Assembly: GCF_009870125.1 (NCBI RefSeq)
Contig: NC_046680.1
Location: 7,130,001 to 7,194,000, forward strand
Length of the DNA: 64,000 nt
Source of the DNA: Drosophila pseudoobscura
Taxonomy: Eukaryota; Arthropoda; Insecta; Diptera; Drosophilidae
Direction: 5' to 3'
This document shows, one piece after another, positions 23,506-35,023 of the stretch. The notes under the pieces are model-generated. The model was not told the DNA's origin. It was given only the letters and a program-made list of their open reading frames with translations, and did not search any database. The stretch's first letter is position 1. The number at the start of each line of letters is the position of its first letter. The translations under genes were made by a program, and so were the position numbers.

Positions 23506-26500
23506 GGCAGACGGAGCGTACGTCCGCTCGCCTCGACACTTCGCACACTTCTGAAGGCAGCAAAGAGCCGCAAACGGTTATTTATGGGAGTAACTCTCGG
23601 GCGCCGCTCTCTGTTGCAAGCTCTTTCCCCCACTCTTGGCTCTCTCTCTCTCTTTTCAAACAACAAGCGGCGCCAGAATGTCTACGCATAAATAATACGC
23701 ACTCCAAAGCTATGCTACGAGGAAGGGGGCAGGCAAGGAAGAGCAAGTAAAACTCTCATCTCCATGCAAAGTAAGCTTCAGCAGGCAGGTGTTGGGAGAA
23801 AACGATGGGCCACAACAACCATGGCAAGCACCTTCCAATTCATGAGATCTTGAACCTGTAGTGAAGCCATGCACATGAGTGAAACTCATATAGAAGCGCG
23901 TATATAAAAAACTATTGTTCATGTTACACATTCCTCTTGAACAGCATCATGATCTGCCAAATTGCTGATCAAGCATATCCCCAAAACACAGACAGAGCCC
24001 AAACACACCCATACTGAGGCTAAGGGTCTCTTCCATAGACCCACTCGCACTAATAAGATGCATGGGGGAACTCTCGGCTAAGCTTCAAAAAGATTCCAAT
24101 AAACACTCTTGAATGAGAACTCAGATTAAACAGTCCAACTCTCAGCGTTACAAACCATTTGTGGTTTTTAGGGCATCAAGTAGAGCTGGAGCAGAGAAGG
24201 AGACTCCAGAGACTTAAATCGAATGTTGAATTTGTCAATTAAAATATTATTTAATCTCGTTTAACTTTTAATCTTTCTCTCATTCTGTTACTTCCAGTCG
24301 GATATGCTCGGCATCTCCTCCACATGCATACGTCATCATAACGGTAAACAAAACTCGCATGAAAGATATTCCCATGGAGCCCATGGAGCTTTGGCTCGTT
24401 GTTGTTGCTGCTCGAACATGCGCAGTCTCCTACGCTCTCTCTCTCTCTCTTTCTCTCTCTTTGGTCACTGCGCAGCTTCGTTGATTGCTCTTACATCCTT
24501 TCCTCTGTTGTGGCCGCTGCTCTTGCATTCGAAGCACGTGAAATTTTGTGTTTACTTTTTAATTTTCTTCTATTTCTCAGCCTTAGCCTCTGCTGTCGTC
24601 GCTGTTGCTTTTGCCTCTGCTGCTACTGCTCTGCTCTGCTCTCCCCCGCATGCCCTTTGTTGTTCTTTATCGCATGTGGGCTTTTGTTTTCCTTTTAGGT
24701 TTCTTCTTCTGTGTTGTTCTGTTTTATTTCATTCATACCATGCTTTTTGGGGTGGGGTTGGTTGTGGGTCAAACTATGCAAACTACTTCCCTTTTGCGAT
24801 CGACACTGGGATTGCAGTATGTGTGTGCTTTTGGGCTATCCTCTACCTATGTGTGTGTGTGTGCGTGCCAGAGAGAGATTTGTATGGAAATTGGCGCAAA
24901 ATATGCCCCAAAACCCAGTTCAAGTCCCCAGTCGGTTATAGTGTGCTGCGGTGCCTTTTATGCTGCATTCAGATTCACAGAGAAGCTGCATGCCCGTACA
25001 TATGCTACGTACGGAGCAAACGAGGCGTATTCCGGTTTCCCCTTTCGCCAGCATTCCTTACACTGAGAGAATGTCTGGAAGAGTGCTTCCTCAAAGGTAG
25101 ATTAAACGTTTCGAAAGTACCAAAACTCACTTTACTGTTGGGACTTTGAGGTGCAATAGATCGATTTGTGTACAGCACACTTTCAGGGCGGATCTGGATG
25201 AGGGAACATCATTAATTTGTGCCGGTTATGGCATTTTGCATGTTTGTTTGGGCACTGTTAAATAATGCATGCTGATTGTCATGTGGCCTCGAGGATGCCA
25301 TAAGCATGGCAGCAGCCATCATATTCGATTTTGTGCATATTTGTAGCTTAGTTTCGTATGGCTGGCATGCCCAAAAATGAGGAGAACCGCCAACGGATGG
25401 GATGCAAACGATGTCCGAGGGTACGGCCATCGATATTCAGGATTTATCTGTGCTCCGTTCCGTTGCGTTCTCGTCTGATCTCTCCCTTTAATAGTTCCCC
25501 CTTGGGCCTGGTCAAAATCAACAACAGGCACAGCAACAACAAGAACAACAATAGGAATTTTGATTTTGCACAAACGAAGGGCAGAATAAATAAGAAGGGG
25601 GCACACACAGAGCAACGGTAACACTCAAGGCCCCTCTGTTCCCTCTGCTGCTAGACTGGAACTACGAGTATTTCCATGAGTAATTGCCACCGTGCATGCT
25701 CTCCTGTCTGGGATCGGGCCACCCACAAGCACCCTGCACCACTATCACCATCAGCTGTATTTGTTGTCAGTTTCAGAAGGGATTTTCATTTAGCCAGAAA
25801 ATCCCTAGACCCAACCCCAAGCCCAGGGCCAAGCTGCAGCGCTCAGGTAAACTGCTTTTTTCGTGTGGACTGGCGGTTGCCGTGCATGTGGATGCAACTC
25901 CCTGTTGCTGCCCCTCCACAATGTCCCTGCCAGACACATCTGTTAGCTGAGGTATCGCAATGTGTACGAACGCGGCGGACTTTGCTTTCATCAGCATCAC
26001 AGGACTAATGACACTTGGAAGCTGGTCAGGACACCAAAAAGTCCCAATCCATTTAGAGAGAGAGAGAGAGAGAGTAATTTTTTGAATTGTAAACCAGCTC
26101 GAGTCCCTAGATGATCTGGGGAAAAGAGCGCCAAAACACGTCATGAGAGCGAACAAACATGGGCACAGGTAGAGACTATACAACGCACATTAGGCCATCA
26201 ATTTCAGCTGGCTGTTTAGGTTATTTCTGTCCACAATCAATGACTGGATGCCACGGATTACCGCGCGTGCATCGAACCGGAAAAAGAACTTGTCCCCTGG
26301 CCCCTTGGGCGGTTCTAAATTTACCACAAATATGGTGATTATTGGACCATCAAACCTTTCATTCTCCAGCTGGGAATCGAGTTTATCTGTTTATATATGT
26401 CTGCGGTTTCCATTGATGTGGGTAAACAGCAAAACCACAGATTGTAATGAACTCATTTCAGTCCATGCTGGGGGGTAACTGTAATTGCTATATGCATGTG

Positions 26501-29398
26501 CCGAAATTCTCATCTAATTGTTTGCTAATCCGCGCACTTAATCTCGAAATAAGGTGGAAATTATCGGATTTATGGTTAGAAATCCGAAAAAAATGACGCC
26601 CAGAGGATGTAATTAAAAAATATAACTTTTGACAAAGCCGTTGGCACATTCCTTCCACCAAAGAATCCACCAGGTCTCTAGCACGTAATTCGGGGACTTT
26701 CCGCTCTCCCTCCATCTCCATTTCACTTCGGGCTTTTTCTCTCTCGGGGGCGAAATTAATGTCAATTTTTATGCTTGATTTATGGCATTGCATTTGTTCT
26801 TGAGGGAACCGCGCTTGGCCTGGCTTCATTTGAATTCAATTGCTGGCCAAGATGCCAGAGCGCTGATTTTGTCGCAGGAAGTGTCGGTCGGGGCAGGTCG
26901 AGAGTGGCACGTGACCCGTTAGCCTCAATGGAGCAGCCTCAGCCGCCCAAAGATACAGCTGCCAAAGGGCAATAAAAAATTTACAACGTCAGCAGAGAGC
27001 AAGCAATGGATAGGGGGGATGGCGATGGGGATAGGGATATGGAATGGCAGCCACACTTAACATTTTACAGGCGGGATTCAGGAGGGTGGGCTGTAAAAGC
27101 AACTCTGATCTGTAGCTGTCCATCAGTTGACACGGCCAAAGGATGTGGCATCCACCAAGTGTTCTGCCACTGTCTTCTTTGAGCTGCATTTGCATGGTGG
27201 CTCGCCTATCCGAGCGCTCTCCTCCGCCCCGCCCAAACACCTGCGGCAGCACTTTGGCGTTATTAAAGCACCCCCTGGCGGCTGGCAGCGAAAGCGGGTG
27301 ATTGGCAGGGGGAGGGAGGAGGAGGAGCAGCAGGAGGAAAAGCGTCAGGAATTTGGGCTGAAAGGCCGGAAGCTTTTTGCGTGCAGATTTATGGCATGCC
27401 CCAAACCAATGTTCAGCGGGGAATACCACTAGTATACACACATACACACACATACATACACATCTATATAGAGCTATGTGCAGACGTACTTATACGAGTG
27501 TATGCTTTGCTTTATTTTCCGCTCTTTTTATGTTGCAAGTGCACTTAAATTGCATTTGGCTCTGGCAGCTGATAAAACTGTCGACACTTGACAATATTAT
27601 CGCCGACTTTAAAGTGCTCCAAGCACTCCAATGGATATCACGAATAAGCTGTCTTGTTTATAAGTCTTGACGGTATAGAACTCAGATCTGGAACAATCAA
27701 GTCAAGGTCCAGGAACTAATAAAGCCTTTTGGAAACTATAATAATCCCTTTGACAATTAAGCTCGATAAACAAAACAGAGCTGAATAATCGTGATACGAT
27801 TTATATCCATAAATGGTTGAAATACTTCCAACGAACATTTTTTCAAGTGGCAGTAAAGCATCGTGTAAAATCGTGTATTTTTTCTTTTCTCCTCATTTTA
27901 GATCGCCCCCTCTTTACGCCCTCCCCTTTGACCCAACATGGCTTAAAGTTATGTGTGTTATGGCTCTCCACTTGTTTGCCTTTCATTTGCTGTCCACTCA
28001 CGCAGCCTCACTTGACGGCCACTTGCCAGTAATCTCTGACAAGCAAAGCAGCTCCATGCTACCATGGTACCATGGTATATGGACCAGCCGGGAGCCCCCA
28101 TCCACCCAATGCCGTGCACATAATCCGTTTAAAATGAGCGCTGGCTGTGCTCCAATTTACGGTGCTCCTGTCTTCCGAGTGCACTGAAATTAATTTAACG
28201 ACTTGGCGCACTTCAAAACTACACAAACGGACGGAGTGCAGAGAGTGGACGCGGAGAAGGAGGAGGAGGCGCTGAATGGGGCAAGCTATAAGGGAAAAAG
28301 GCAGAAGGACGACGAGGACAATGGTAACTTGACCTTGACACGTTCGACGTTTCACGCCTGTCCGTCCGTCCCTCTGCCACGTGTCTTCCTTTCCATCTAC
28401 GTCTCCGTCTGCATCGCCGTGTCCCGTGAATTTTATTCTCATTTTTGTGTGACTTTCTCCGGGCTTACGTGAATTCAATTTTCAGTTTGATGAAGCAAAG
28501 TTCCCGCTACACGTGTGTTCGGATTACGATATCCTTGGGCCTGCAGGTATGCAGCGGCATGCCCCGAATCGAAAGAACATGATGGAGGCAATCGTGTGAT
28601 TTGCGCAATCTGCACACAACTTGAAATTAAATTCCAGACGAGATGGGACCGAGCCTGAGCTCCAACTTTTTTCCGAAAGGTCAAAATGTTAATGTATTTG
28701 AAATGAGCCAAAAGCAGCCGCAAAAGGTACGTGAGGTGGGAGGGGTTGTGTAGGGTCTGGTCTCCGGGAGAAATGCTCCGAAACTCTGATGCGAGATACA
28801 GCACAGAAACTTTCTCCGCACCGCCTGTCTGCCCGCCAGCCAGGAATGGAAGTGGCAAAACTTGTCCATGTTCATTCAACTTGACACGACCGCCAGCGGG
28901 TAGACCCTCTTCCCCCCGGCCCACACAAAAAAGAGAAAGTAAATGAAACACGAAAGTAAGGAAAGAAAGTGGAAGCCAAAGCTTGGGATACCCTTGCAGA
29001 AGGACTGGTGCTATTGCAAAAAATATGCCAAAAAGTAGTCCAAATCGGAAGCCTACCTATAGCGCCTACCCTATAGCGACTTTTACGTATACTGTTTCCA
29101 CAGAAAGGACAATAGCAAAAATGGTGGACAAATTAAATAATGTATACCCTAAGATAGGGCAGAAAAATCTGTCTGCAATGGTCTGTGGGACCTCTTACAA
29201 GTAGCCGAAGGACGCACATGCCCAACTCCTGGCCAGGGGCATGGAATGTCTAATGTGATTTGCCACACGCATACATACATATGTACATACATACCTACCT
29301 ATCAGACTAACAGCAGCCGCGGCAGAGTTTTTCTTATGAAGGACAGAACCAGGAGGCTTCAAAAGCTCAAGTAAAAATATAATAGACCCCATGAGGTT

Positions 29399-29480
29399 CA
29401 ACGTTTCTACTTTATTCACGAGAGACACAGCTGCACACGATTATTAGTCCTGCTTGGGATCACATCATTACAGAAACTGC
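29399..29480 (-). pseudogene. remnant of the small secreted-peptide gene, 3' end only
   Basis: On the - strand this segment keeps the acceptor-like CTTGCAG, the tail GATCCCAAGCAGGACTAATAA and the poly(A) signal AATAAAGT. All three align with the 3' part of the peptide gene found in each array unit (GATCCCAATCAGGGCTAATAA). The signal-peptide exon is missing. A DINE-1-like end (ACCGGGTATAAAA, near 29519) lies just beside it. It shows that the peptide locus already sat next to the receptor before the array formed. Confidence 0.6.
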
Positions 29481-29832
29481 AAGTTTGTTCCTTAATTATA
29501 TAGGCCTATACTCTGCAGTACCGGGTATAAAACAGTCCATCAATATGTTTACCCATGCAGGCTTTCCACGTGCAGAATATTTTCTTATTATCTTCGAATA
29601 ATGTAGAATATTAGGTCAGGAAAATGGGAATTTCGATTTAGAAAACGCATTGCAAGTATTTATTGAATCAAGAATTCAGTAAGCAAAAGACACAAAGTTG
29701 CAAAACCACTGGTCTCCAATTATTATTATGCATGAAATGCGTGGGAAGAGTTACACATTTGTCAGGGAAATGCATTGAGCTTCAAGGGTGGCAGGAAAGG
29801 CGATATATGTAGCCCAGTGTTCAAGGAGGTGG

Positions 29833-29840
29833 TATAAATA
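29833..29840 (+). promoter_or_regulatory. TATA box of odorant receptor copy 1
   Basis: TATAAATA lies 72 bases before the preferred start codon at 29905. Transcription about 30 bases downstream would begin near 29863, after the upstream ATG at 29854, which supports 29905 as the start. The same box is at 35003, 37659 and 41563 in copies 2-4. Confidence 0.6.
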
Positions 29841-29904
29841 CAGACATTTTGCCATGTCTACTCCCAGTCAAAGGCTAGACGTATACAATCACCATCGAAA
29901 CGCA

Positions 29905-31223
29905 ATGCTGATTAACTTGTTGAAAGAGCCACTTCCGTGGAATCTTATGTCCTCGCCAGAGGCGTTCAAGTACCTTGAGTACGCCATGATCTTAATGGGA
30001 TGGACACCGCCACAAGAAGGATGGAAACCCTTCAGAATAATACTGACGATTGTCATTAGTTTTTGGTGGATTCTCTACGTTCCAATCGGAGTCTTCATCA
30101 CTTTTTTCGTGGAGTTGAAAACCTTATCTCCAAGTGAAGCGCTGTCAGTGCTGCAGGTCGGAATCAACGCAGGGGGGTTTCCTTTGAAGATGATTATCAT
30201 GAGACTCAATATGTGGCGCTACCACAAGATCAAGGAGCTCCTTGGCCGCATGGACAAGCGTTGCATCAACATCACGGAGCGCCTGGAGGTGCACCGCTGG
30301 GTGGCACGATGCAACATTGTCTATCTCATCTACCAGTTTATGTACACCGCCTATACGCTATCGACTTTTTTCACGGCAATCTTTTCGGGAGTGCTGCCAT
30401 TTCGCCTCTACAATCCATTCATTGATTGGCGCGAGAGCACAATGAATCTTTGGATAGCTTCAGTGCTGGAATTAATACCCATGAACGGCATAGTTAGTCA
30501 AACATATATGATGGATGTGTTTCCCCTTCTGTACGGTCTGATTCTACGGTGCCACGTAAAGCTCCTCAGGCAGAGAATCGAGAACCTTTGCTCGGACCCT
30601 CGCAAGAGTGATGATGAAAACAATGAGGATCTTGTGTTTTGTATCAAGGATCACAAACTTATTCTTGAGTATAAATTTATGGTAAATCAATTGAATTCTT
30701 AAGTGATTTCCCTCTGAATTCCCCAATAGATACGTCTCTGTGATGCGTCCTGTGATCGAAACTATCATCTTTGTGCAATTCCTGCTTATCGGTCTGCTCC
30801 TGGGGATAACCATGCTCAATCTTTTCTTCTTTGCCGACTTCTGGGCAAAGTTGGCTATAGCGGCGTATATAAATGGCCTGATTATTCAGACATTTCCCTT
30901 CTGCTTCACATGTGACCTCTTGAAGGATGACTGTGAGTCCTTGGCCTTCGCCATATTTCACTCCCACTGGAAGAGCTCAAGTCGTAGATATAAATCTTCG
31001 TTGATTTACTTCCTGCACAATGCCCAGATGCCGATCTCTTTCACCGCCGGATCTATATTCCCCATTGGCTTGAAAACCAACATCACCGTAAGGAAATGAG
31101 ATACTTAATAATTTTTCGACTCTGATTGACTCAAAATTTCCTTTACAGGTTGCCAAGTTGGCCTTTTCGGTGGTTACATTTGTGCAGCAGTTGAATATAG
31201 CTGACAAACTAAGGAAGGAATAG
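29905..31223 (+). CDS. odorant receptor, Or42b/Or59b-like, array copy 1
   Basis: There are three exons: 29905-30668, 30730-31087 and 31149-31223 (TAG), giving 398 residues, the usual length for this family. The donor at 30669 (GTATAA) was chosen over the one at 30682 because it alone keeps frame and gives HKLILEYVSVMRPVIE, colinear with Or42b. Start at 29905 gives an N-terminus colinear with Or42b; an ATG at 29854 is the alternative. The protein has seven hydrophobic segments, LYNPFIDWR in the second half, LLQTFPFC-like IIQTFPFC, and a C-terminus ending VAKLAFSVVTFVQQ then NIADKL, all typical of the Or42/Or59b/c group. Such receptors form ligand-gated cation channels with Orco in olfactory neuron dendrites. 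Copy 1 differs from copies 3 and 4 at several residues. The ligand is unknown. Confidence 0.92.
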
Positions 31224-31345
31224 GGTTACAAAAACGAAATACGAATATTTATCAAATATATCAAATATCAATACAATATATCTATCAAATATCTGAAACA
31301 ATATGTTGTTGGTACCCCAAAAAGGCATAGGGCGCGACTCTCCTC

Positions 31346-31540
31346 ATACCCAATATTCAGTCAGTATATATTGTTATGATTTATTTAACCCTTAAGCAAT
31401 ATGACTGCCGTGGCTATATCGACTCGGAAATTGATGTTAATCAATAATTTGTATACCTTATGGCTTCCATCTGGTTGGTACATCTACACAAACCTAATAA
31501 GCCCCTATATTCTGTGAGTACCGGGCATAAAAAAAAAAAA
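31346..31540. repeat. degenerate DINE-1/mini-me (Helentron) piece, unit 1
   Basis: The segment starts ATACCCAATATTCAGTCAG and ends GAGTACCGGGCATAAAA, degenerate forms of the ends of the younger copies in units 3 and 4. Between them is CTCGGAAATTGATGTTAATC, matching their CTCGGCTATTGATGCTGATC. It lies just downstream of the receptor and recurs at 36391-36584, 39172-39360 and 43076-43258. Confidence 0.7.
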
Positions 31541-31543
31541 ACT

Positions 31544-31805
31544 TCATAAGTGCCACGTTTCAACTTTATTCAAGACAGACACAGGAGAAGACATAGAGAT
31601 TGGGCTGTTCACGGTTATTAGCCCTGATTGGGATCCAATATGCACAGCATTGTCACGGGATCTGTTACACAATCTGAAAGTTAGTTCTTTTATTAAAATT
31701 ATTCTCCGACGTACACTTGGATTACCCACCTCCAGCTACAGCGCCAGTCCACACAGCCAGCATTATTGCCAGAACGGTCAGGAGAGAAATTTTCATGTTG
31801 TACAT
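31544..31805 (-). CDS. candidate small secreted-peptide gene, array copy 1
   Basis: Read leftward, ATG at 31796 (or an in-frame ATG at 31805) opens MKISLLTVLAIMLAVWTG and then AVAG, a textbook signal peptide. A short intron with acceptor CTTTCAG (exon 2 from 31673) follows. With a donor at 31729 (GTGGGT) the mature part is about 17 residues with two Cys, ending at TAA 31618, and AATAAA at 31565-31570 then makes a proper 3' end. With a donor at 31725 (GTAATC) the other frame runs about 42 residues to TGA at 31544, across AATAAA. Only the second donor survives in copies 2-4, where the first reads GCGGGT. I do not recognise the family. The small size, signal peptide and early intron resemble Drosophila immune or seminal peptides. 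It may be decaying. Confidence 0.5.
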
Positions 31806-32055
31806 GTTGTCGTCGCCGAGATTCCACAACAAATGATCTGTTCTTATCAGTATAATGAAAACAAAATATTTCCAACGGTGATCGAGGGCAATAATATTTG
31901 AATCGAGTGCGCTAGTCCAGATCTCCCCAGTCCCCTTAAATCACTCGCACGCTCTCTTCGTTACAGTTCGTTTTCCAGAAGAAAATTCATTAGCAATTGG
32001 GACCTATGTATGTATATTTCAGTGCTGTTGTGTGCGTAGACAGCAAGAAAAATTG

Positions 32056-34439
32056 TGTAACGGTTGCGGTTGGACAATACCGATTCAAAATAGGTTATCG
32101 CTATGGTGCTCGGATATCGCATGCAATAACCTTGGGCCAATTATCGCTGCAGGGCATAGTATAGTTGGGGTGGGTGCAAGCAAGCTCGAGGTAGGGAACA
32201 GCTGAGCTGAGCTGCCGTAAGTGCTGTGCAGCGCATCGCAACGGAGCTTTCGAAGCCGAGCTTTAAGATCGGTAAGCTCGTATTTAAGCAGTGCAAAAGC
32301 ACCAGAACGTTCTCTTTTGAAAATTTGAATCTGTGCAGCCGGTGGCTATCGCCGCTTCGGGGAAAAAAATATATAACTAAATCGACCACGTGTAATCCCA
32401 AAAGAAAAGAAAAGTAAGAAAGTACAACCCGAATAAGTGCCACAAAGACAATCCGAAAATAAATAAAACGGAACGGGGAAAGTCCCACCCGGTGGGCGCG
32501 CCGCAAAAATCGGGCGACAATTAATAACCGTGCGCCGAGAAAACTGGCAAGTGTTGTTCTTGGTGCAAACCCGTGCGTCCCACAACTCGGCCAGGAGAAC
32601 CCAACACTCGTGTCTCCGTGGAAAAGCCCGGAAAAACCGGTATGTAAAAGTGCCCTGTAGGGAAAATTTAGATTTTTTTCTGAGCCTCGTGGTTTTGGTT
32701 CTGTTTCGCCCATAGGGCCCTGGCCCCGAGCGGTAGCCACCCGGCTCTCCCAAAGTTCTGCCCACACCCACACCAAACTCCCACCCTTGACGGGAGTACT
32801 CTTCGGAGTCGACCTTGGTGTGGGGCCGAATTTTTGTTCCCTTTTGGAGTCGTTGAAGCATCCACCTGCCCGGCGACATAACCTCCACCGGCCCTAACCC
32901 TTGCGCCATATCTAACGTACGCGCATCGAGGGCATAGAGGGCATAGAGATTACCCCCCCTACCTATGCGCCGCTAACTCGCTGTCTGCGACGGCCTAGAA
33001 GACGCCGCCACGGATCCGGACCGAGATTTTGTAGCATAGTGTAGTTTTAATTGTAATTTTTCTTGTTCTTTAAGCACTTATATTCTTTAACTCTGAGGTA
33101 CAGTCCTACCTCGCTAGGCGTGAATGTGCCAGTTCCCAAAACGGAATTTATTTTTGCGGGTTGGAGACCGAACGATTTAATCATGAAATAACAGACAAAA
33201 AAAAACCCCTTTTCATACCCCCCCTATTTCCCAATCCCCCTCCGATTTGGGCACACACTAACAGGGTCTCCACAGCTCCACAACGAAAGGCGCCTTTCAG
33301 CGAGGGACCACTGTATGCAAGCCGTAAGTGACCCAATTTTAATTTTCTCCTTTGCGCTTGTATTCGTGCAAATCTCAAACGCATGCGCAGCGGCCAGCCG
33401 CTGCTGATAAGAGAGCGCAACGCTTGCGTTTCACACGCTCGAAGCTTTTCGGTCTCTTCGGTGCCAATGCTGCTAAGCTTGCATTGCTCGCATTCCCTGC
33501 ATTCTTTTAATGCATGGAAACGTAGCCAAGCAATACACTAACCAACATAGAAAAAAAAATCTCCTCAACCCAGAAAAACAAAAATTAAATAAATTTATAA
33601 TGTTAAATTAAATTTCGTTTTGGCTCGCCATTGCTGATCGCTGGTATGACCCCTGCTGCTATTGAATAATTTTTTTATTTTATTTTTTTTCCTTTATACA
33701 AACCTAATTTACTTAATTCTAAAATCTTATATTATATTCATATATTATCTCATTATACTCCCCCATTTATATATACCTATATCTATAAGAATTTTTTTTT
33801 GATTAAGCCTCCTCTTATTTTTTTTTCATTCCATTAAAATTTTTTTTGAGTTGCCTGCTGGTTGTAGTGCAAGACTTGTGTTATGTTAAGAAGTGAACCG
33901 TGGTTTGTTAGTTTTGATTGAAGCAACATGTCGATGATGAAGTACCACGAAATATAGTGAATTGTATTAGCAATGAACCTGGAGTAGACTTATATTTTCC
34001 TAGGGACAGGGTGACCTAATGGGGTAGGGTAAGAATAGTAGGGATTTCCAGAACCTTCGCACCCCTGGAAATCATGGAAGGGTGGGTATAGAATCGTGTG
34101 GGTCGACTTCCATCGCAAGACCTCACGCCCGCGAGAGTTTGGAACACGCCGACGAAAGCCCCTGGTACTTTCGGGTACACCCTATGATTGTGCCATGTAA
34201 TGTCCGTTATGCTCGGAATAGGCATAGTGTTGTTTTCGGAGTTCGCTCCCTGTAGCGTCACGGGATTCTAACATTTTAAAGTTTATGTAGTAGGAGTCGA
34301 GACGCGGTCAAACGAACCCCCCCCCCCCCAAGTTACCGAATGAGCACGGAACCAAAGAATCCCCACCGGCCGTGACCTCGACATCCCCTCCAATCCATCC
34401 CCTACTCACGTATAGAAATATATCGTGGAAATGTTTACA
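32056..34439. mobile_element. solo-LTR-like insertion, 2384 bases, in array unit 1
   Basis: Comparison with units 2-4, where AGCAAGAAAAATTG runs straight into AAAAGAATGG, shows an insertion that begins TGTAACGG, ends GTTTACA and is flanked by ATTG (32052-32055 and 34440-34443). TG..CA ends and a 4-base duplication are those of a Ty3/gypsy LTR. There is no coding frame. Internal motifs GAACCGTGG and ATCATGGAAGGGTGGG resemble the LTR of the complete element. It is most simply a solo LTR left by LTR-LTR recombination. A C tract lies near 34318-34329. Confidence 0.8.
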
Positions 34440-34750
34440 ATTGAAAAGAATGGTTATGGTATTGGTGCCGATCGCTGTTACACGAAGTGTATTTGAGCGG
34501 CAGCGCAAAAGCACCGTCTTTTCCTGTGCCCCTTTATCTTTTCCCCTATTTATTGATAGGGCCGTGTCGACCCCCGTTCTAAATAGAATTATGAAATTAT
34601 TCTACTTACATGCTGATATTTGCCAAAACATCCACGTTTATTCAACGACGAGAAACCACTTAGTTTCGAACCCGTCATCACATGAAAGACTAATTAAACG
34701 CAATAACTCCATGGTAGATAGAGCTAAAAACCAGCTCCCAATAATATTAT
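34440..34750. repeat. array-unit tail segment, unit 1 copy (unknown content)
   Basis: About 310 bases beginning ATTGAAAAGAATGG and ending CCCAATAATATT recur at about 37096-37406, 41000-41310 and, split by an insertion, 44879-46535. On + a frame of about 110 codons is conserved among copies, but it lacks a clear start context or known motif. Conservation is expected from recent duplication, so coding status is not supported. It marks the right end of every array unit. Confidence 0.6.
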
Positions 34751-35023
34751 TTTCTTATTATCTTCGAATAATGTAGAATATTAAGTCAGGAAAATGGGAA
34801 TTTCGATTTAGAAAACGCATTGCAAGTATTTATTGAATCAAGAATTCAGTAAGCAAAAGACACAAAGTTGCAAAACCACTGGTCTCCAATTATTATTATG
34901 CGTGAAATGCGTGGGAAGAGTTACACATTTGTCAGGGAAATGCATTGAGCTTCAAGGGTGGCAGGAAAGCCGATATATGTAGCCCAGTGTTCAAGGAGGT
35001 GGTATAAATACAGACATTTTGCC

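Larger units (their letters stand above)
17123..29398. other. 12-kb stretch without a recognisable gene
   Basis: Long frames here are low-complexity (Gln/Asn/Arg, Leu/Cys or Ser runs from simple repeats) and look like chance. What can be seen: a GAACCA..TTCAGGTTT array (18841-19053), TATA-type promoter sequences (20451 and 23473), CT/TC and CA tracts, and three short exon-like segments (24298-25846). Near 28985-29160 there is AT-rich sequence with GGATACCCTTGCAGA and TATACCCT motifs that looks like an old repeat. It may be regulatory DNA or intron of a gene whose exons I cannot recognise. Confidence 0.5.

Noticed and set aside
24304-25149. 281-codon frame on +, rich in Leu, Cys, Ser and Phe
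   Set aside because: Composition follows CT- and GT-rich simple sequence (runs of Cys-Val from a GT tract). No domain is seen; only the short splice-flanked parts are kept as weak candidates.
29788-29853. Receptor N-terminal extension from a GTG at 29788
   Set aside because: GTG is not a normal start in flies, and the segment spans the TATA box.
30679-30702. Receptor exon 1 read on to the stop at 30702 using a donor at 30682
   Set aside because: This donor breaks the frame into exon 2. The GTATAA donor at 30669 keeps it and gives colinearity with the family.
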